A stretch of 8,314 nt of DNA from NCBI GenBank assembly GCA_009783865.1, contig WRCR01000155.1, positions 1-8,314 on the forward strand. Reading direction: 5' to 3'. This stretch comes from Planctomycetaceae bacterium. GTDB lineage: Bacteria; Planctomycetota; Planctomycetia; Pirellulales; Thermoguttaceae. Under the pieces are notes generated by a model. The model was not told the origin of the DNA. It was given only the letters and a program-made list of their open reading frames with translations, and ran no database searches. The position numbers were made by a program, and so were the translations under genes. Shown here in pieces: positions 5,178 to 8,314 of the stretch. Numbering within the stretch: position 1 is the first letter of the stretch; each line of letters starts with the position of its first letter.

Positions 5178-6320
5178 GTGACAAAACGATTTTTTACAAG
5201 CGAAGCAGTTAGCATGGGACATCCCGACAAACTTGCCGACCGAATTTCCGACAGCGTTCTCGACGCACTATTCGCCGAAGATAAATTCAGCCGCGTCGGC
5301 TGTGAAACATTAGTAACAACCGGTCTTGCGATTATTGCCGGTGAAATCACCACTAAAGCGAAAATTGACTATGCCGCTGTGGTACGGAAAGCTATACAGG
5401 ATGTCGGATACACCGATGACCACTGGGGCATCTGTGCCGATACCTGCGCCGTGATGGTCGCACTGGATAGGCAAAGTCCCGACATCGCCATGGGCGTTGA
5501 CCGCGACGGTGCCGGAGACCAAGGAATGATGTTCGGTTACGCCTGTAATCACACGCAGGAATATATGCCGCTGCCCATTGCACTGGCACACCGGATTACC
5601 AATCGGCTGACCGATGCCAGATTCAAAGGAGAAGTCAACTGGCTCCGTCCCGACAGCAAGAGTCAAGTAACCGTCGAATTCGACGGTCTTAAACCGGTGC
5701 GGATTGATTCCGTTGTTGTTTCGGCACAACATGACCCCAGCATCGACCAAAAAGGAATTGCCGACTATATCATTCCGAACATCATCGAACCGATGCTGCC
5801 GAAGGACTTGGACACAAAGGGAATCAAGTATTATATTAACCCGACGGGCAATTTTGTGCGCGGCGGACCGCACGGCGACTGCGGCTTGACAGGACGCAAG
5901 ATTATCGTTGACACTTATGGCGGCTGGGCTTCTCACGGCGGCGGTGCTTTCAGCGGAAAAGACCCAACAAAAGTTGACCGCAGTGCCGCCTATATGGCAC
6001 GTTATATTGCCAAGAACGTCGTGGCGGCGGGAATAGCCGACTCGTGCGAAATTCAGTTAGCGTATGCGATTGGCGTTGCCGACCCGGTGAGCGTCTTGGT
6101 GAACACCCGCGACACTGGAAAAATCGCCGAAGAGAAATTATCGCAGATAATTCGGGACCTTTTCCCGCTGACTCCGAAGGGCATTATCGAGGCGTTGGAC
6201 TTGCGTCGTCCGATTTACAGCAAGACGGCGGCAGGCGGACATTTCGGACGCAATGAACCGGAGTTCTACTGGGAAAAAACCGACAAAGCGGAAGAGTTGA
6301 AAAAACTAGCCGGCGTTTGA
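5178..6320 (+). CDS. metK: S-adenosylmethionine synthetase (methionine adenosyltransferase)
   Basis: A 380-aa cytoplasmic enzyme that joins methionine and ATP to make S-adenosylmethionine, the cell's main methyl donor, releasing phosphate and pyrophosphate. All three MetK domains are present and the length matches E. coli (384 aa). Visible signatures are FTSEAVSMGHPDK at 6-18 with catalytic H15, GAGDQGMMFGYA at 111-122, and the phosphate-binding loop GGGAFSGKDPTKVDRSAAY at 254-272. No key residue is missing. The chosen start is GTG 5178, six bases after AAGGAG (5166-5171); the family's N-terminus begins right there. ATG 5163 would overlap its own Shine-Dalgarno, and ATG 5094 lies at the promoter. 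The gene is single, with its own promoter, a leader hairpin and a terminator. The gene on the other side of the shared control region (DUF2344) belongs to a radical-SAM-linked family, but a functional tie to SAM supply is only conjecture. Confidence 0.97.
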   Translation: MTKRFFTSEAVSMGHPDKLADRISDSVLDALFAEDKFSRVGCETLVTTGLAIIAGEITTKAKIDYAAVVRKAIQDVGYTDDHWGICADTCAVMVALDRQSPDIAMGVDRDGAGDQGMMFGYACNHTQEYMPLPIALAHRITNRLTDARFKGEVNWLRPDSKSQVTVEFDGLKPVRIDSVVVSAQHDPSIDQKGIADYIIPNIIEPMLPKDLDTKGIKYYINPTGNFVRGGPHGDCGLTGRKIIVDTYGGWASHGGGAFSGKDPTKVDRSAAYMARYIAKNVVAAGIADSCEIQLAYAIGVADPVSVLVNTRDTGKIAEEKLSQIIRDLFPLTPKGIIEALDLRRPIYSKTAAGGHFGRNEPEFYWEKTDKAEELKKLAGV

Positions 6321-6338
6321 TTTAACTACGAAAAAAAG

Positions 6339-6366
6339 AGGCGGGCGGCTTTAACCCCCGCCTTTC
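6339..6366 (+). terminator. Intrinsic terminator of metK
   Basis: AGGCGGG (6339-6345) pairs with CCCGCCT (6357-6363) around an 11-base loop, starting 19 bases after the TGA. A T-rich tail with two interruptions follows (TTTCGTCTCTTT). The flanking AAAGAG and CTCTTT could extend the structure. It separates metK from the downstream gene. Confidence 0.8.
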
Positions 6367-6481
6367 GTCTCTTTACTTCTTCGTTCTCTCTTGATTTTTC
6401 CTGCTGCCGGTATTATCATGCCTCTTGTCACGTTTTTATTTACATCATGCCGAAATCTTTTTATTCGAACAAAGGGAAACA

Positions 6482-8314
6482 ATGACAAAATATCCGCTTT
6501 TTTGTTCCGCAGTATCTATTTTTTATGTTCTCCTCGGTTCGCTGATTTTCGCTCAAGAACAGCGCACATGGACTGACGATACCGGCAAGTTCAAAATCGA
6601 AGCAAAACTTCAGCGCGTCGAAGACGATAAGGTCTTCCTCGAAAAATCAGACGGAAAAATCAGTTCCATTCCGCTGGCGAAATTATCAAAAGAAGACCGC
6701 GAGTACCTCGATTCGCTTAAGAACAATCCCTTTGCCGATGAAGACGAAAATCCGTTTGCCGAAGATATGTCAACTAAACCTTCAGCCGGAAACACTTCAG
6801 CCGCGAGACAAACATCCGGCGGCGGCTTCGATATGGAGCCGAAGTTGATTGTCAACAAAGGAGTCGTTTCCTATATCGGAGCGAACAACACTTCATGGAA
6901 TTGTCAGCCGGATGTGGACTCAACACCCTCTTTTGACGAAAGACCGCCGACAGTGCAGTTCGGAATCGAGGAAATGCCAATCGGTACTAACGTTGATTAC
7001 GATGTTGTTCCTTACCTTGCCGGCGGAAAACCCAGTGTCCTTGCCGCAGTCAAAATAAAACTGTCCCGTATGGGCGGCGGTGCAAGCCGTTCTCCGCGTC
7101 CTTCCGCCAGAAACAGAACGGAAAGTCCGAAACAGGAACTCACCGAAAATGAAACCCGATTTGTTTTTTGCAATCTCGAAACAGGTGAAATGCAAAACGA
7201 ATCCGTTCCGTATAAAATATCGCTGCTCGATGTTTCACCGGACGGAACAACGGCAGTGTTCCGCAGCGGCGACTGGGATTATAATGAAAGCGGCAAGAAG
7301 AACGTCCTGTACATTGCAGACATCGCTTCCCGAAAAGTGAAAGTCCTGCACGCGTTCGCTCCTTTCGATAATGAACGGTCCGAATACCAGCGCGACATCA
7401 CCGATGCCGCTATGATTGACAAAGATACGGTATTGATACGCGGCAATTCCCTTATCGTTTTTAACGTGAAAAACAATCGGGTTGTCTGGCGGACAGATAA
7501 AGCATCGTCCGCACCTGCCTTCTCGGCAAATAAAAAATACTGTATCGTGAACGGTTCGATGCTTGAAGCCGCAACTGGAAAGAGCGTCGGAAAATTTGAA
7601 ACCGATAATGATTCGGGCGCGTTTTCCTTTTCGCCGGACGGAAAAACCGTTGCATACAGCGGACTAATCGATAGAAACATTACATTCTTCGATGCTCTAA
7701 CCGGTCAGGGCAGCGAACCGGTTTTTATCGATGCCTACAATGCAAAACCCCTTTGGACGAACAATCAGTTTATTTTAATTTTCGACAAACTAATTGACTC
7801 AAAAACGAAGGCGGTTGTCTGGAAATACAATTCGCCGCAATTTTACTTCGGCGGTTATACCTGGTATCTATGCGGCATGCGCAGCGATAGGCCGCTTGTA
7901 CCGGCAAAGTTGCCGCATCCCGCTGCGGCGGTCAATGCGCTGAAACCGGAATGGGCATTGGCTCCCGGCAAAGAAGCCGTTATCAAAATCGACGGCAGTA
8001 TCACCGACCGAAAAAGTGAAATTTTTGCACACCTTGAAAACGCTCTCAAGGATAACGGTGTCAGAATAAAAGACAACGCACCGATTGTTGTTGAAGCAAG
8101 TGTAAAAAAGGAAGCAGAAAAAAGCGTCTTTTATGTGACCAACAGAGGATTTGGAATGCCGTTTTCGTCGCCCATGTTCTCAAGACCGGGTGAAGAAGGA
8201 ACGGAAATCAAGTACATTCCCGAAGTTTTCTCGGTTCAAATTAAAAAGGGGGATAAAGTATATTGGGGAACATCGAGAACCAAAGCACCGCCGCAAAACA
8301 TTTCGCTTGATGAA
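6482..8314 (+). CDS. Secreted SHD1-domain beta-propeller protein (3' end outside window)
   Basis: The frame is open from ATG 6482 to the right edge: 611 codons, no stop. Residues 1-24 are a Sec signal peptide (MTKYP, hydrophobic core, cleavage after LIFA). Residues 28-80 are an SHD1 domain ('RTWTDDTGKFKIEAKLQRVE' through 'IPLAKLSKEDREYL'), named after yeast Sla1 and very common in planctomycetes. Directly after it are two acidic motifs, NPFAD (82-86) and NPFAE (90-94). A Ser/Gly/Thr-rich linker to about 115 follows. From about 210 to 490 there are WD40/PD40-like blades ('LLDVSPDGTTAVFRSGDWDY', 'FSFSPDGKTVAYSG'). The part beyond about 500 is an alpha/beta segment I do not recognise. AAAGGG five bases upstream is the ribosome site. 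The function is unknown; binding of partner proteins or peptides outside the cytoplasmic membrane is the likeliest role. It is separated from metK by a terminator, so it should have its own promoter, which I could not place confidently. Confidence 0.85.
   Translation, partial: MTKYPLFCSAVSIFYVLLGSLIFAQEQRTWTDDTGKFKIEAKLQRVEDDKVFLEKSDGKISSIPLAKLSKEDREYLDSLKNNPFADEDENPFAEDMSTKPSAGNTSAARQTSGGGFDMEPKLIVNKGVVSYIGANNTSWNCQPDVDSTPSFDERPPTVQFGIEEMPIGTNVDYDVVPYLAGGKPSVLAAVKIKLSRMGGGASRSPRPSARNRTESPKQELTENETRFVFCNLETGEMQNESVPYKISLLDVSPDGTTAVFRSGDWDYNESGKKNVLYIADIASRKVKVLHAFAPFDNERSEYQRDITDAAMIDKDTVLIRGNSLIVFNVKNNRVVWRTDKASSAPAFSANKKYCIVNGSMLEAATGKSVGKFETDNDSGAFSFSPDGKTVAYSGLIDRNITFFDALTGQGSEPVFIDAYNAKPLWTNNQFILIFDKLIDSKTKAVVWKYNSPQFYFGGYTWYLCGMRSDRPLVPAKLPHPAAAVNALKPEWALAPGKEAVIKIDGSITDRKSEIFAHLENALKDNGVRIKDNAPIVVEASVKKEAEKSVFYVTNRGFGMPFSSPMFSRPGEEGTEIKYIPEVFSVQIKKGDKVYWGTSRTKAPPQNISLDE

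Noticed and set aside
5310..5936. 208-codon open frame on the minus strand opposite metK
   Set aside because: Antisense to the conserved core of MetK, with no ribosome site or recognisable domain.

Overview
The window looks like chromosomal DNA from a planctomycete (Planctomycetota). Three things point there: a secreted protein that opens with an SHD1 (Sla1 homology 1) domain followed by a beta-propeller, a secreted homologue of the hydrazine synthase alpha subunit of the kind scattered through non-anammox planctomycetes, and a MetK with the N-terminal signature SMGHPDK. Base composition is roughly balanced and intergenic regions are AT-rich. No phage, transposase, CRISPR, tRNA or rRNA is visible. 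The organism call is an inference from gene content only.

Layout. On the minus strand, read right to left from about 4950: a divergent promoter drives a TIGR03936/DUF2344 radical-SAM-linked protein (4806-4162), then an RNase E/G family ribonuclease (4070-2454). Two back-to-back hairpins follow (2440-2392). A PD-(D/E)XK-type DUF3782 protein (2313-1720) comes next with its own promoter, and then a secreted hydrazine-synthase-alpha-like beta-propeller protein (1612 to the left edge, 3' end outside the window). On the plus strand: metK (5178-6320) with its own promoter, a long hairpin in its leader and an intrinsic terminator, then a secreted SHD1/beta-propeller protein (6482 to the right edge, 3' end outside).

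How it fits together. The DUF2344-RNase G pair is a gene order seen in many bacteria and suggests an RNA or ribosome housekeeping unit. The radical SAM protein that usually precedes it and the rplU/rpmA genes that often follow are not here. metK makes S-adenosylmethionine and shares only the 371-bp divergent control region with that unit. The DUF3782 gene stands apart: a 29-bp repeat bounds it on both sides in opposite orientation, which may reflect insertion of a small unit or two copies of a REP-like palindrome. The two edge genes encode exported proteins of planctomycete-typical but uncharacterised families.

The most interesting signals are the tandem NPFxD/E motifs directly behind the SHD1 domain, the repeat-bounded DUF3782 gene, the 14-bp leader hairpin in front of metK, and a hairpin placed between a strong Shine-Dalgarno sequence and the start of the DUF2344 gene. 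I see no clear candidate for an entirely new multi-gene system.
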